A stretch of DNA of 64,000 nt from Novosphingobium hassiacum (GCF_014196055.1 NZ_JACICY010000009.1:1-64000), one strand, 5' to 3'. Positions 15,635-25,029 are shown, counted from the first letter of the stretch. The notes: generated from the letters alone by a model not told the origin. Numbers and translations: made by a program.

Positions 15635-17542
15635 ATGCCTAGGCGGGACCTGCGCGCAGCACCTGAACTTGGCGCATTGGGTGTCGTTTTCGGCGATATC
15701 GGCACCTCGCCGCTTTATGCTGTGGGGCTGCTGTTTGCTCATCGATTGATGGCGCCGACACCGGCTGAGGTTATCGGCGGAATTTCGCTCATCCTCTGGA
15801 CGCTTACCCTTGTGGTGGCGTTCAAATATGCGTTGCTGGTGCTGCGTGCTGATAACGACGGGGAAGGCGGGGTTTTCGCGCTCTATGGCCTCCTTGATCG
15901 GTTTAATCGGAATGGGCGTTCCCTATTGGCTTGGGCACTCCTGCTCGGAGCAGGCCTGTTGTTCGGCGATGGCATAATCACCCCGGCCATCAGTGTGCTT
16001 TCGGCGGTCGAAGGCCTTTCGGTGGCGGCACCCAGCCTGTCCGGCTTTGTTATACCTTTAACACTGGGCCTGCTCGCGGGCCTGTTCTGGGTACAGCACC
16101 GGGGAAGCCGCGCAGTCGGACGACTGTTTGGCCCGGTCATGCTGACCTGGTTTGCCGTGATCGCGGTTCTGGGAGCCATGCAAATTGCTGCGCATCCCGC
16201 AATTCTGGCTGCACTATCGCCACTGCACGCAGTGCAACTGCTGATTCATGGCAATCTGAGCGCTAATCTCCTCTTGCTTGGCGCTGTCATATTGGTCGTT
16301 ACCGGTGGCGAAGCGATGTATGCCGACATGGGGCATTTTGGAGCCGTTCCGATTCGCCGGGCCTGGTTTGCCATCGCGTTTCCTGCGCTTCTCCTCACCT
16401 ATCTCGGGCAGGGGGCATATCTGCTGTCGGACCCTGCTCGTGCCGGGCCCGGACTGCTGTTTCATCTCGTGCCGCACGCTCTCCTGCTGCCGTTCATCGT
16501 GTTGGCCACTGTTTCGACTGTGATCGCCTCGCAAGCGTTGATCTCAGGAACGTTTTCGCTGATTTCCCAAGCGATCGCATTGGGACTGTTCCCGCAGTTG
16601 CAGATCAAACACACGCATCGCGGGCAGGCTGGGGAGGTCTATGTTCCCTTTATCAACTGGCTACTGTTCATCGGATGCGTCGCGCTGGTCATCGGTTTTG
16701 GATCCAGCGCCGCCTTGGGTTCCGCCTATGGGCTAGCCGTTGCTGGCAACATGTTGATGACTTCAATCGCGATGATGGTCCTCGCCCGCAAAGTCTGGAA
16801 ATGGTCATCGCTTTCCGCTTCGCTCGTCTTCGCGCCGCTCGTCCTGATTGATGCAGGCTTCGTCTTCGCGAATTCCACGAAAGTGCTGGAAGGGGGCTAT
16901 GTCCCGCTCTGCATAGGCTTTGCGGTGTTCTCCACGATGCTGGTCTGGCACTGGGGGCGCGCCAAGACACTGGCGGCATATCTGTCGCGCCGCGCGCTGC
17001 CGATGCCGGAACTCTTTGCCATTCACCGCTCGGCCGATCATTTTATCGAGCAGACGGCAGTGCTCATGATCCCTGCGCATAATTGCGCCAAGAAGACACG
17101 GCGCGCGCCGGCGCTTTTACAGCTTTTGTGGGAACGCAACGGAGCTCTGCCTCGCAACATCATCTTCGTCCATGTCGACCATCCAAAAGTTCCTTTCATC
17201 CATGAGGATCGCTTCGAGACGACTGTACTCGAGGACAATCCCAATGGCCGGCTCGTTCGCGTCGAGATGCGTTTTGGCTTTATGGAAGTACCTGACGTTG
17301 AACTTGGGCTCCAGAAGCTGGCGCAGCAGTCCGAGATCCGGCTCGAACCCGATCACAGGAAATGGAACGTGCACGTTGTGCGCGAGCATCTGGCACCGGC
17401 CCGCGACATGGGTCCCATCCGCGCGATTCGCTTCAGGGCTTACGAATTGCTCCGTCTGATTTCTCAGCCGACCTATTATCACTACGGTCTTGGCTACGAT
17501 GTCCCGCTTTCGGTTGAGATCCTGCCGGTACACTTCTCCTGA
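15635..17542 (+). CDS. kup: Kup low-affinity potassium transporter
   Basis: A 635-residue K+/H+ symporter of the inner membrane. It starts with ALGVVFGDIGTSPLYAV, the hallmark of Kup/HAK/KUP, followed by about twelve helices (for example ADNDGEGGVFALYGL, LLFGDGIITPAISVLSAVEG) and a cytoplasmic tail with VFVHVDHPKVPF and FGFMEVPDV. ATG 15635 is chosen because the conserved core begins soon after; a TTG at 15590 would add 15 residues without family support. It has no obvious link with sulfide, although K+ uptake helps pH and potential homeostasis when respiration is poisoned. It looks intact. Confidence 0.9.
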   Translation: MPRRDLRAAPELGALGVVFGDIGTSPLYAVGLLFAHRLMAPTPAEVIGGISLILWTLTLVVAFKYALLVLRADNDGEGGVFALYGLLDRFNRNGRSLLAWALLLGAGLLFGDGIITPAISVLSAVEGLSVAAPSLSGFVIPLTLGLLAGLFWVQHRGSRAVGRLFGPVMLTWFAVIAVLGAMQIAAHPAILAALSPLHAVQLLIHGNLSANLLLLGAVILVVTGGEAMYADMGHFGAVPIRRAWFAIAFPALLLTYLGQGAYLLSDPARAGPGLLFHLVPHALLLPFIVLATVSTVIASQALISGTFSLISQAIALGLFPQLQIKHTHRGQAGEVYVPFINWLLFIGCVALVIGFGSSAALGSAYGLAVAGNMLMTSIAMMVLARKVWKWSSLSASLVFAPLVLIDAGFVFANSTKVLEGGYVPLCIGFAVFSTMLVWHWGRAKTLAAYLSRRALPMPELFAIHRSADHFIEQTAVLMIPAHNCAKKTRRAPALLQLLWERNGALPRNIIFVHVDHPKVPFIHEDRFETTVLEDNPNGRLVRVEMRFGFMEVPDVELGLQKLAQQSEIRLEPDHRKWNVHVVREHLAPARDMGPIRAIRFRAYELLRLISQPTYYHYGLGYDVPLSVEILPVHFS

Positions 17543-17638
17543 ACGGAACCAGGCATCCGGTTCTCACGCATCTGGCTGACTTTGATCAATGCAATCCTTG
17601 CGTGGCCGAGCAGGTTAAAGTCTGGGAAAGAGTTGCAG

Positions 17639-17656
17639 ATGCAATGACATTTGCAT
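17639..17656. promoter_or_regulatory. Inverted repeat upstream of peroxiredoxin, candidate ArsR operator
   Basis: ATGCAA (17639-17644) and TTGCAT (17651-17656) are perfect inverted arms with a 6-nt spacer, 38 bp before the peroxiredoxin start. The downstream partner gene encodes an ArsR regulator, so autoregulation at this dyad is plausible. The stems are short, so confidence is modest. Confidence 0.4.
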
Positions 17657-17693
17657 AAATTCTGAAAATGATAGACTGAATGGCAGGATTCGC

Positions 17694-18344
17694 ATGGTGG
17701 AACAGGACATAAGCGTGGCGCAGCCATCGGCCATTCGGATCGGAGAAGCCGCGCCTGAATTTACGGCGCGTTCGACTGAGGGCATGGTGTCCTTGCGCCA
17801 GTTTCGTGGGCGATGGCTCGTGTTTTTTTCGCACCCGGCCGACTTCACCCCCGTCTGCACCAGCGAGTTTGTTGCCTTTGCAAAGTCAGCTGACGCGTTT
17901 GCGGCACTTGATTGCGGGCTGCTTGGCCACTCGGTCGATAGCCTGTTCTCCCATCTCGCCTGGATCCGTGCGCTTCGGGATGATTTCGGGGTCACGATAG
18001 ACTTTCCGGTTGTCGAAGACCCTACGCTCGAGATCGCCCGCGCCTTCGGCATGGTATCGGCCGAGGCGGACACTGCAGCCTCGGTCCGTGCAGTTTACGT
18101 CATTGATCCCGAAGGGATTGTCCGCGCCATTACCTGGTATCCGATCAACGTTGGACGGTCCGTTGCTGAAATCTTGCGCCTGGTGGCAGCACTCAAGCGA
18201 TCGGCAGATGGTTCGGTGATTACTCCCGAGGGCTGGCAACCAGGAGGCAAGGTGCTCGAACATCCCGACTTTCTGACGGCAGATGCGCTCGCCAGCAAGA
18301 CTGCCACCGGCTGGTTCTACAAGGAGGTCGGAGAAGCCCGATGA
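17694..18344 (+). CDS. Peroxiredoxin, 1-Cys (Prx6) type
   Basis: A 216-residue AhpC/TSA-family peroxidase that reduces peroxides or persulfides. The active site is HPADFTPVCTSEF with the peroxidatic Cys. The length and C-terminal segment (VITPEGWQPGGKVLEHPDF) are those of Prx6/1-Cys enzymes, and no second resolving CxxC is seen. It overlaps the ArsR-family gene downstream by 4 bp, so the regulator and enzyme are translationally coupled. The position between the sulfide operon and the bd oxidase suggests a role in oxidative or reactive-sulfur stress. Confidence 0.92.
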   Translation: MVEQDISVAQPSAIRIGEAAPEFTARSTEGMVSLRQFRGRWLVFFSHPADFTPVCTSEFVAFAKSADAFAALDCGLLGHSVDSLFSHLAWIRALRDDFGVTIDFPVVEDPTLEIARAFGMVSAEADTAASVRAVYVIDPEGIVRAITWYPINVGRSVAEILRLVAALKRSADGSVITPEGWQPGGKVLEHPDFLTADALASKTATGWFYKEVGEAR

Positions 18345-18718
18345 TGACGCGCTCAGCCACCGGAACCGAAGACATTGCAGATCTTTTCCGCGTTATCGGC
18401 CATCCCTCGCGTATGGGCATCCTCCTTGCTCTCGTCGCCGGCGAGCATGGGGTGGGAGCACTGGAGCAAGAGACGGCGATTGGTCAGCCGGCGCTAAGCC
18501 AGCAACTCGCCATTTTGCGCAAGGCTGAGCTCGTGGAAACGCGCCGCGAAGCCAAACAGGTGTTTTACTCGCTCAATCCAGCAACGCTCCACTTAGCACG
18601 CGAAACGATTGAAAAGCTGTGCAGCGGAGCGGACGATAAGGATTCGATCGAGGAAAGAGCGGTTACGTCAGGCCCAGTTGGGGCAGCGATGTTCGCGCGT
18701 GTTCAGCCGAGACGCTGA
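18341..18718 (+). CDS. ArsR-family transcriptional regulator (second)
   Basis: A 125-residue winged-helix repressor: FRVIGHPSRMGILLALVAGE, HTH LEQETAIGQPALSQQLAILR, wing REAKQVFYSL. Unlike the regulator at 5219-5530, it lacks the alpha-2 Cys and has only one Cys, in the C-terminal helix (IEKLCSGAD), so a two-Cys persulfide switch is not possible within one chain. No CxC metal site is present. It is coupled to the peroxiredoxin and convergent with cydC with a 4-bp gap. Candidate targets are its own promoter and the cydD/cydA divergent region. Confidence 0.82.
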   Translation: MMTRSATGTEDIADLFRVIGHPSRMGILLALVAGEHGVGALEQETAIGQPALSQQLAILRKAELVETRREAKQVFYSLNPATLHLARETIEKLCSGADDKDSIEERAVTSGPVGAAMFARVQPRR

Positions 18719-18722
18719 GCGC

Positions 18723-20321
18723 TCAAAGTTTGAACACGTCTTTCGCAAGCCAGTCCAGTCCGGATCGGTGATTTACCAAAACCAGTCCTGTGCCAGTCTC
18801 GCGCAACCAGGCGTCAAGTTTGCTCGTCATTTGCTGTTCAGTTGCAAGGTCCAGTCCTTCGCTCGGCTCATCCAGGACCAGCCAAGACTTCTCGGCAACC
18901 AAGGCCCGGGCAAGCGACAAGCGTTTGCGCTGTCCGCCGGAAAGCCTCGCACCATCAGGTCCAAGCCAAGTTTCAAGGCCCTCGGGCATGGCACGCACGG
19001 TCTTTGCAAGACACGCGACCTCGAGCGCTGACCACATTGTTTCCTCGGTGACGCCGGTCCTAGCTAGCCGCAGGTTGTCCGCCAAAGTCCCGGCAATCAG
19101 CGGAGCTTCCTGCGCCGAAAAGGCGAAGATATTTCGCAGAATATCTATGCCGAGTTCGTTGACTTTGGCACCACCGACCAAAATGGATTGCGGCGCATCG
19201 CGGCGCAAGCCGACGAGGTGCATGACAAGACGTGTTTTGCCACTTCCCGAAGCCCCGGTAACCCGGATCCGCCCACCGGCTACAACAGTGGTCGCCTCGT
19301 TGCCCTGGCCAAGCGTGATCGAGGGGCCTGTTGCACAAACCGGGATGGGCCGCCCACCGGCCTCGCCTGCCCGGGCGGGCAAGCTGGCAATCGCCGATAG
19401 CCGCGTCAAAGCCGCCGTGACGCGCGCGCGCTGCAGAAGCGAGTGGTTGAGGCTGCCCAGAGCTTCGAATGCCCCGGCACCAGCAAGGGCGGACAACGCT
19501 TGCAGTTCCAGCGGTGCTAGCGTGCTCGCCAGCATAATCGCGATCGTCAGCGAGGCAAGCGCGAGCTGCAATCCCTGGAGCAACCCTTCACCTCGCACGA
19601 TGGCAAGGCGAGAGTGATCTATGCGCAGGCCTTGTACTTCAAGAATCCTGCTGACGCGTTCTGCCTGACCGTAGAGAGCCAGCTCGACGCTGGAATTCGC
19701 ATATTCGGAATAAAGTCCCTTCAGGGATTGAACGGCATCGCCATGGTCACGGTAATGCCGGGACAGCAGGCGCGGTGCGAGTAAGCGCGTCATCAACAAA
19801 GTGAGCGCGAGTCCAAGGACGAGCATCAGCGCTGGCGCAACCCCCGCCAAAAGCGCAGCGCCCAGTCCAGCCAGAGCGCCCGCAGTGGCCGCCGTCATGG
19901 CGATCCGCCGGATTGAAAGGTCTTCCAATGCCTCGACGTCAGAGCCAAGGTGGGCGGCAATCGTCCCGCTGCTCCGGCTCGTAATTTCACTTATGTCGGC
20001 TCCGGCGAGACGGGCAAACAGCAGAGGGCGCAAATCGGCGAGGCCGATCAAAGCTGCGCGGTGGCCCAGAATCCTCTCGAAATAGCGGGATAGGGTTCGG
20101 GCAATGGCAAGACCGCGAATGCCCGCGCTGGGCAGGAGATAATTGAAGGCCTGTACAGCCACGATGCCGCCAGCACCGGCTATGGCAGCGCCAGTCAGAA
20201 ACCATCCTGATATCGCGACAAGAGCAACGCCCGTGATAGCCGCGATCATGCCAACCAGACTGGCTGTGAGTCTGGTGGGACGCTGCGATATCCCTGCAAT
20301 GTCGAGAATGTCCTGTTTCAC
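18723..20321 (-). CDS. cydC: CydC subunit of the cysteine/glutathione ABC exporter
   Basis: A 532-residue fused membrane and ATPase subunit needed for assembly of bd oxidase. Six N-terminal helices are followed by an ABC domain with Walker A GASGSGKTRL, signature LSGGQRKRLSL and Walker B WLVLDEPSEGLD. CydDC exports cysteine and glutathione to the periplasm. The start overlaps the cydD stop by 4 bp. It is convergent with the ArsR gene. Together with cydABX this makes a self-sufficient bd oxidase locus. Confidence 0.9.
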   Translation of the reverse strand: MKQDILDIAGISQRPTRLTASLVGMIAAITGVALVAISGWFLTGAAIAGAGGIVAVQAFNYLLPSAGIRGLAIARTLSRYFERILGHRAALIGLADLRPLLFARLAGADISEITSRSSGTIAAHLGSDVEALEDLSIRRIAMTAATAGALAGLGAALLAGVAPALMLVLGLALTLLMTRLLAPRLLSRHYRDHGDAVQSLKGLYSEYANSSVELALYGQAERVSRILEVQGLRIDHSRLAIVRGEGLLQGLQLALASLTIAIMLASTLAPLELQALSALAGAGAFEALGSLNHSLLQRARVTAALTRLSAIASLPARAGEAGGRPIPVCATGPSITLGQGNEATTVVAGGRIRVTGASGSGKTRLVMHLVGLRRDAPQSILVGGAKVNELGIDILRNIFAFSAQEAPLIAGTLADNLRLARTGVTEETMWSALEVACLAKTVRAMPEGLETWLGPDGARLSGGQRKRLSLARALVAEKSWLVLDEPSEGLDLATEQQMTSKLDAWLRETGTGLVLVNHRSGLDWLAKDVFKL

Positions 20322-21934
20322 GAGTAGGTCACCTCGCTTTGCGCCTTGCTGAGCAGCAACGGATCGTGGGTTGCGGCAATCACCAGGCGCGTTCGCGACA
20401 CTTCCATCAAGACCACCGCAACATCATGGGCGGTATCGGCATCAAGATCGGCGGTGGGTTCATCGAGCAGCAGAATCGGTCTGTTCGATAGGATTGCCCG
20501 GGCAAGACCGATGCGCCGTCGCTCACCACCCGACAGTCCCGATCCTGCAGGATCGATCGCAAGGTTGGCGCCGCGCGCATTCAGCATGGTCTCCAACCCA
20601 AGCCGTGCGACAAGCGCTTGCCAGGCAGGGATCGGAGCCATTTGCGCCCCGAGCAAGAGATTGTCCTGCAGCGATCCGGGCAGCAGGAAAGGTCGTTGCC
20701 CGCTCCAGCCAATTTGCGAATTCAGGTTGCCCGGTGCGATCTCGCTGCCCGACACCAGAATCCTGCCAGATGCGACGGGTGCCATTCCGACCAAGGCATG
20801 AAGCAAGGACGACTTTCCTGACCCGGTCGGTCCCGTAATCACATGAAGGCCTGTTGCGGGCCAGCTGGCAGTAGCCGGGCCGATGCAGCTGCCATCGTCA
20901 TAGCGAATGACGAGGGCCTCAATCTTGAGAGGACCGGCCAGCGCCGAAGTCTCATCCATCGCCTCGAGTAGGGCCTCTGCGCGCTCGACCTCTGGCTGAA
21001 GGGCGCTCGCTGCGGCTTCACCCTGCTGCTTTTCATGATAGGCGGCCGCCATGCGGCGCATGCCAAGATAAAACTCCGGAGCCATTGCCAGGACGAAAAA
21101 GGCTCGGCCGAGGTTGAGGTGCTCAGGGGCCTGGAAGGGGAGCAGACCGAGCAGCGAAAACCCGCAGTAAACAGCGATCAGGGCCACCGAGAGTGCGGCA
21201 AAGAACTCCAGTATGGCGCTTGATACGAAGGCTATCTTCAGGACCAGCAGCGTTCTATCCGCCACTTCGCGGGCCGCGCTGGCAATCTGCCGCGTGGCAC
21301 GCTCTTCGGCGCCGAAGCTCACAATCGTCGGCAGTGCGCGCGCGCGATCGACGAACAAACCGGTCATGCGGGAAAGGGCCAGAAGCTGCCGGTCGGCTTC
21401 AACCCGAGCGGCATTGCCTGCCAGTACCATGCCAATCGCAAAAGGGATCAGGGTGGCGAGCATGATCGCTGCTGCAACCCAGCTTGCCAAGCAAGCCAGC
21501 CCGGCACAGATCAGTGGGGATAGAACCGCAGCCGCTTTGATCGGGGCAAAGCGAGCAACATAGCCCTCGGCGGTCTCTACATCGTCAACGGCTGCGCGCA
21601 GATCTTCGCCAGGCAAGCGCCCACGTCTAAATCCGGTTGGCAGCAGTGCTTCGAACAGGCGTCGTCGCAGGCGTTGCTTGACCGCGTTGGCTGCGCGCTG
21701 GCCGTGGCGCGAGGCGCAAGCTTGAACGATAGCGCGAACCGTACCACTCACCCCTAGTACGCTCAGTATCCAAAGCTTGTGTTGCGGTGAATGGGGGCCG
21801 ATGCCGGCACCGAGCCATGCAGCAAGGCTGGCGGCAAACAGAGCAGCGCCAAGCGTATCGGCGCTCCACCAAAGGGTGGACCGACGGACTTCCGGCGACT
21901 TTGCGGCAAAGAACTCCGACGCTGTGACAGGCAT
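20318..21934 (-). CDS. cydD: CydD subunit of the cysteine/glutathione ABC exporter
   Basis: A 538-residue partner of CydC. Its six helices include LICAGLACLASWVAAAIMLA. The ABC domain holds Walker A GPTGSGKSSLLHALVG, signature LSGGERRRIGLARA, Walker B ILLLDEPTADLD and the switch His in IAATHDP. It reads leftward from a promoter region shared with cydA. The order cydD-cydC matches other bacteria. In E. coli, loss of CydDC stops bd oxidase maturation. Intact. Confidence 0.9.
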   Translation of the reverse strand: MPVTASEFFAAKSPEVRRSTLWWSADTLGAALFAASLAAWLGAGIGPHSPQHKLWILSVLGVSGTVRAIVQACASRHGQRAANAVKQRLRRRLFEALLPTGFRRGRLPGEDLRAAVDDVETAEGYVARFAPIKAAAVLSPLICAGLACLASWVAAAIMLATLIPFAIGMVLAGNAARVEADRQLLALSRMTGLFVDRARALPTIVSFGAEERATRQIASAAREVADRTLLVLKIAFVSSAILEFFAALSVALIAVYCGFSLLGLLPFQAPEHLNLGRAFFVLAMAPEFYLGMRRMAAAYHEKQQGEAAASALQPEVERAEALLEAMDETSALAGPLKIEALVIRYDDGSCIGPATASWPATGLHVITGPTGSGKSSLLHALVGMAPVASGRILVSGSEIAPGNLNSQIGWSGQRPFLLPGSLQDNLLLGAQMAPIPAWQALVARLGLETMLNARGANLAIDPAGSGLSGGERRRIGLARAILSNRPILLLDEPTADLDADTAHDVAVVLMEVSRTRLVIAATHDPLLLSKAQSEVTYS

Positions 21935-21952
21935 AAATTCCGACTCGATGGC

Positions 21953-21981
21953 TTGACGGCCAGTCCATATTACAATATTCT
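21953..21981 (+). promoter_or_regulatory. Candidate sigma-70 promoter for cydAB with an AT-rich dyad
   Basis: TTGACG (21953-21958), a 17-nt spacer and TATTCT (21976-21981) make a good housekeeping promoter about 80 bp before cydA. The -10 overlaps a small dyad, AATAT (21975-21979) and ATATT (21983-21987... arms separated by about 4 nt), a possible repressor site. No FNR consensus is visible here. Confidence 0.45.
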
Positions 21982-22059
21982 TATATTCACAATTTCACTA
22001 AACGAAGGGGTGTCGCGAGTCGAGCCCCATCCGGCGCAGCGAGCGAAGGACGCTTCACG

Positions 22060-23640
22060 ATGGATATGGCTGTAGTCGAACTCTCGCGGTTTCAGTTCGC
22101 GCTGACCGCGATGTATCACTTCCTCTTCGTGCCGCTGACGTTGGGCCTCTCGTTCCTGCTTGTGATCATGGAAAGCATTTACGTGATGACTGGCCGCCCG
22201 ATCTGGCGCCGCGTCACCCGGTTCTGGGGCAAGCTATTCGGGATCAACTTCGTACTCGGCGTCGCTACCGGACTTACAATGGAATTCGAATTCGGGACCA
22301 ACTGGTCCTATTATTCGCACTATGTCGGAGACATCTTTGGTGCGCCACTGGCGATCGAAGGGCTCATGGCCTTTTTCCTCGAGGCAACATTCGTCGGCCT
22401 TATGTTCTTCGGTTGGGACCGTCTCTCGAAGGTTGGACATCTCGCAGTCACCTTCATGGTTGCGCTCGGCACCAATCTTTCCGCGCTCTGGATTCTAATT
22501 GCCAATGGCTGGATGCAAAACCCGGTCGGCTCCAGCTTCAATCCTCAAACCATGCGCATGGAAGTGACCGATTTCTATTCGGTCCTCTTCAATCCTGTGG
22601 CGCAGGCCAAATTCGTTCACACCGTCAGCGCCGGCTACGTGTGCGCCTCGGTGTTCGTTATGGGTGTTTCGGCTTGGTTCCTGCTCAAAGGTAAATGGAT
22701 CGCCGTAGCCAAACGCTCGATGATGGTAGCTTCTGCCTTCGGCCTTGCTTCCTCGCTTTCGGTTGTCGTGCTCGGCGACGAGTCCGGCTATGCACTCACC
22801 GATAACCAGAAGATGAAGCTCGCCGCGATCGAAGCGATGTGGGAGACCGAGCCTGCACCGGCAGGTCTCTCGCTTTTCGGCATTCCCGACCTTGCGACCC
22901 ACACCACCCGGTATGAAATCAAGGTGCCCTATGTTCTCGGGCTGATCTCGACCCGGAGTCTTTCCGGGCAGGTTGTCGGTATCAACGAGCTGGTCCTGAA
23001 AGCCGACGAACGCATCCACAGCGGCATCATCGCCTATGACGCCGTCGAGCGTCTCAAGCTCAACCGCAATGATCCCGCCGCGCGACAGACGTTTGAACAG
23101 CACAAGTCTGACCTTGGCCATGCGCTGCTGCTCAAGCGGCAGATCGCAGACCCTCGCCAAGCAAGCGATGCCCAGATCCTCACCGCAGCAAAGGACACCA
23201 TTCCGAATGTCCCGGTGATGTTCTGGCTGTTTCGCCTGATGGCAGGGCTTGGGTTTTTCCTGATCGGCTTCTTCGCGTTGGCCTTTTACTGCGCTTCGGT
23301 TTGTCAGTTTGAGCGGCGCTGGTTCCTGCGCGTAGCAGTGGCGATCATGCCGCTGCCCTGGCTTGCTATCGAGTTTGGCTGGGTGCTTGCAGAGATCGGG
23401 CGACAGCCTTGGGCGGTAGATGGCGTGCTGCCAACTTTCTTGGGCGCATCTTCCCTCACTATTGCTCAAGTCTGGGCCACGATCATCGGCTTTACCGCGC
23501 TCTATTCGACGCTGCTCGTCATCGAAGTGCGACTGATGATTGCCGCGATCCGAAAAGGTCCGGTAGAGGCCCATGATGATCTCAAACCCCGGTCGGTGAC
23601 CATCCGTGATGGCGGCTTCGCTCCGCTCCCGGCAGAATAA
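22060..23640 (+). CDS. cydA: Cytochrome bd ubiquinol oxidase subunit I
   Basis: A 526-residue membrane subunit carrying hemes b558, b595 and d; it oxidises quinol and reduces oxygen to water. Seen are the heme-ligand His in ALTAMYHFLFVPLTLG, a second His in FVHTVSAGYVCASVFVMG, the Q-loop segment GDESGYALTDNQKMKLAAIE and the diagnostic AEIGRQPWAVDGVLPT. Its length is that of the E. coli-type long-Q-loop form. It is followed after 14 bp by cydB. bd oxidases are known to resist sulfide, so the gene fits next to the sulfide module. Confidence 0.96.
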   Translation: MDMAVVELSRFQFALTAMYHFLFVPLTLGLSFLLVIMESIYVMTGRPIWRRVTRFWGKLFGINFVLGVATGLTMEFEFGTNWSYYSHYVGDIFGAPLAIEGLMAFFLEATFVGLMFFGWDRLSKVGHLAVTFMVALGTNLSALWILIANGWMQNPVGSSFNPQTMRMEVTDFYSVLFNPVAQAKFVHTVSAGYVCASVFVMGVSAWFLLKGKWIAVAKRSMMVASAFGLASSLSVVVLGDESGYALTDNQKMKLAAIEAMWETEPAPAGLSLFGIPDLATHTTRYEIKVPYVLGLISTRSLSGQVVGINELVLKADERIHSGIIAYDAVERLKLNRNDPAARQTFEQHKSDLGHALLLKRQIADPRQASDAQILTAAKDTIPNVPVMFWLFRLMAGLGFFLIGFFALAFYCASVCQFERRWFLRVAVAIMPLPWLAIEFGWVLAEIGRQPWAVDGVLPTFLGASSLTIAQVWATIIGFTALYSTLLVIEVRLMIAAIRKGPVEAHDDLKPRSVTIRDGGFAPLPAE

Positions 23641-23654
23641 AGGAGGCTTGGGAC

Positions 23655-24803
23655 ATGCATATCCCTCTCGATTACGAGACGCTTCGGGTCATCTGGTGGG
23701 CGCTGATGGGCGTTCTGTTGATCGGTTTCGCCCTCACAGACGGCTACGACCTCGGCGTCGCATCGCTTCTGCCCTTCGTGGGCCGCACCGATGATGAGCG
23801 CCGCCTCGTTATCAATTCGGTCGCGCCGCACTGGGAAGGGCACCAAGTTTGGTTCATTCTCGGCGGCGGTGCGATCTTCGCCGCCTGGCCGTTTGTCTAC
23901 GCAGTGAGCTTCTCGGGCTTTTACCTGGCGATGTTCCTGGTGCTCGCCGCACTGATCCTGCGCCCGGTCGCCTTCAAGTATCGCTCCAAGCATCCAGATG
24001 CCAATTGGCGCGCACGCTGGGACTGGGCCTTGTTTGTCGGCGGGCTGGTGCCGGCTCTGGTGTTCGGGGTAGCCGTCGGCAATGTCCTGCAAGGCGCACC
24101 ATTTCGCCTCGATAGTGATCTTCGTAGTCACTATGAAGGCACGCTGCTTGGCCTCTTCTCGCCCTTCGCCCTGCTGACCGGGCTGCTATCGGTATCCATG
24201 CTGGTGCTCCACGGAGCAGGCTGGCTTTCGCTCAAGATCGAGGAAGGTCCTGCCCTTGCAAGGGCGCGGCGCTACGGAGGCATCGCGGCACTCGCGAGCG
24301 TCATCCTCTTTGCCCTCGGCGGGGTGCTTGTCGCCACCGGCAAGATCGGATTTCGCATCGAGGGCGTCGTCGATAGTACCGGTCCTTCCAACCCGCACTA
24401 TTCTGCCACAATCGCTGCGGCAGGTGCCTGGCTCGACAATTACGGCAAACATCCCTGGATGGTTGCGGCGCCAGCGCTTGGCTTGCTCGGGCCTATCATT
24501 GCCTGGTTCGGCATTCGCCAGCGCAGCCATACGATCAATTTTGCCGGATCGTCGCTCGCCACCATTGGCATCATCGCGACCGTCGGTTTGTCGATGTTCC
24601 CCTTCATCTTGCCGAGCTCGATCGATCCCGGATCTAGTCTGACGGTGTGGAACGCTTCGTCGAGCCATCTGACGCTGTGGATCATGTTGCTGGTGACGAT
24701 AATCTTCCTGCCCATCGTGCTCGGCTACACGGCCTGGGCCTTCCGGGTGATGTTTGGTCGCATTTCTCTACGCGATGTCCAAACCAACCCAGACTTCTAC
24801 TGA
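23655..24803 (+). CDS. cydB: Cytochrome bd ubiquinol oxidase subunit II
   Basis: A 382-residue membrane partner of CydA. The N-terminus has the family motif ALTDGYDLGVASLLPFVGRT, then NSVAPHWEGHQVWFILGGGA, with about nine helices. AGGAGG stands 8-13 nt before ATG 23655. The gene is followed after 15 bp by cydX. CydB stabilises the heme pair and, with CydX, completes the complex. Intact. Confidence 0.95.
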   Translation: MHIPLDYETLRVIWWALMGVLLIGFALTDGYDLGVASLLPFVGRTDDERRLVINSVAPHWEGHQVWFILGGGAIFAAWPFVYAVSFSGFYLAMFLVLAALILRPVAFKYRSKHPDANWRARWDWALFVGGLVPALVFGVAVGNVLQGAPFRLDSDLRSHYEGTLLGLFSPFALLTGLLSVSMLVLHGAGWLSLKIEEGPALARARRYGGIAALASVILFALGGVLVATGKIGFRIEGVVDSTGPSNPHYSATIAAAGAWLDNYGKHPWMVAAPALGLLGPIIAWFGIRQRSHTINFAGSSLATIGIIATVGLSMFPFILPSSIDPGSSLTVWNASSSHLTLWIMLLVTIIFLPIVLGYTAWAFRVMFGRISLRDVQTNPDFY

Positions 24804-24818
24804 AGAGGCCCAAAGCTC

Positions 24819-24929
24819 ATGTGGTATTTTTCCTGGATATTGGGCCTTGGCCTCGCCGTCTCGTTCGGCATCATCAACGGCATGTGGCACGAGTTCCGCA
24901 TGTCGCCTGATGAAGACCTCGACGAATGA
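24819..24929 (+). CDS. cydX: CydX small subunit of bd oxidase
   Basis: A 36-residue membrane peptide starting MWYFSWILGLGLAVSFGIIN, then GMWHEF and an acidic tail (SPDEDLDE). The MWYF..W..G start and a single helix are the CydX/YbgT signature. CydX binds CydA and stabilises the heme d site. GAAGAGG lies about 11 nt upstream, right after the cydB stop. It is short enough to be missed by automatic gene calling. Confidence 0.9.
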   Translation: MWYFSWILGLGLAVSFGIINGMWHEFRMSPDEDLDE

Positions 24930-25029
24930 GGTTCTACCTTCTCTGGCCCGCGCAAGCCCCCCTTGTGCGGGTCAGGGAGCCCGCTGGATTGGTGAAGTGA
25001 GAGTAAAATCTGGCTCGGAATTGCCGAAG

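Noticed and set aside
17582..17600. FNR box near TTGATCAATGCAA before the peroxiredoxin gene
   Set aside because: Only the left half matches; the right half GCAAT does not resemble ATCAA.
22495..23574. Long minus-strand frame opposite cydA
   Set aside because: cydA is certain from its heme and GRQPW motifs; the opposite frame has no start site or family look.
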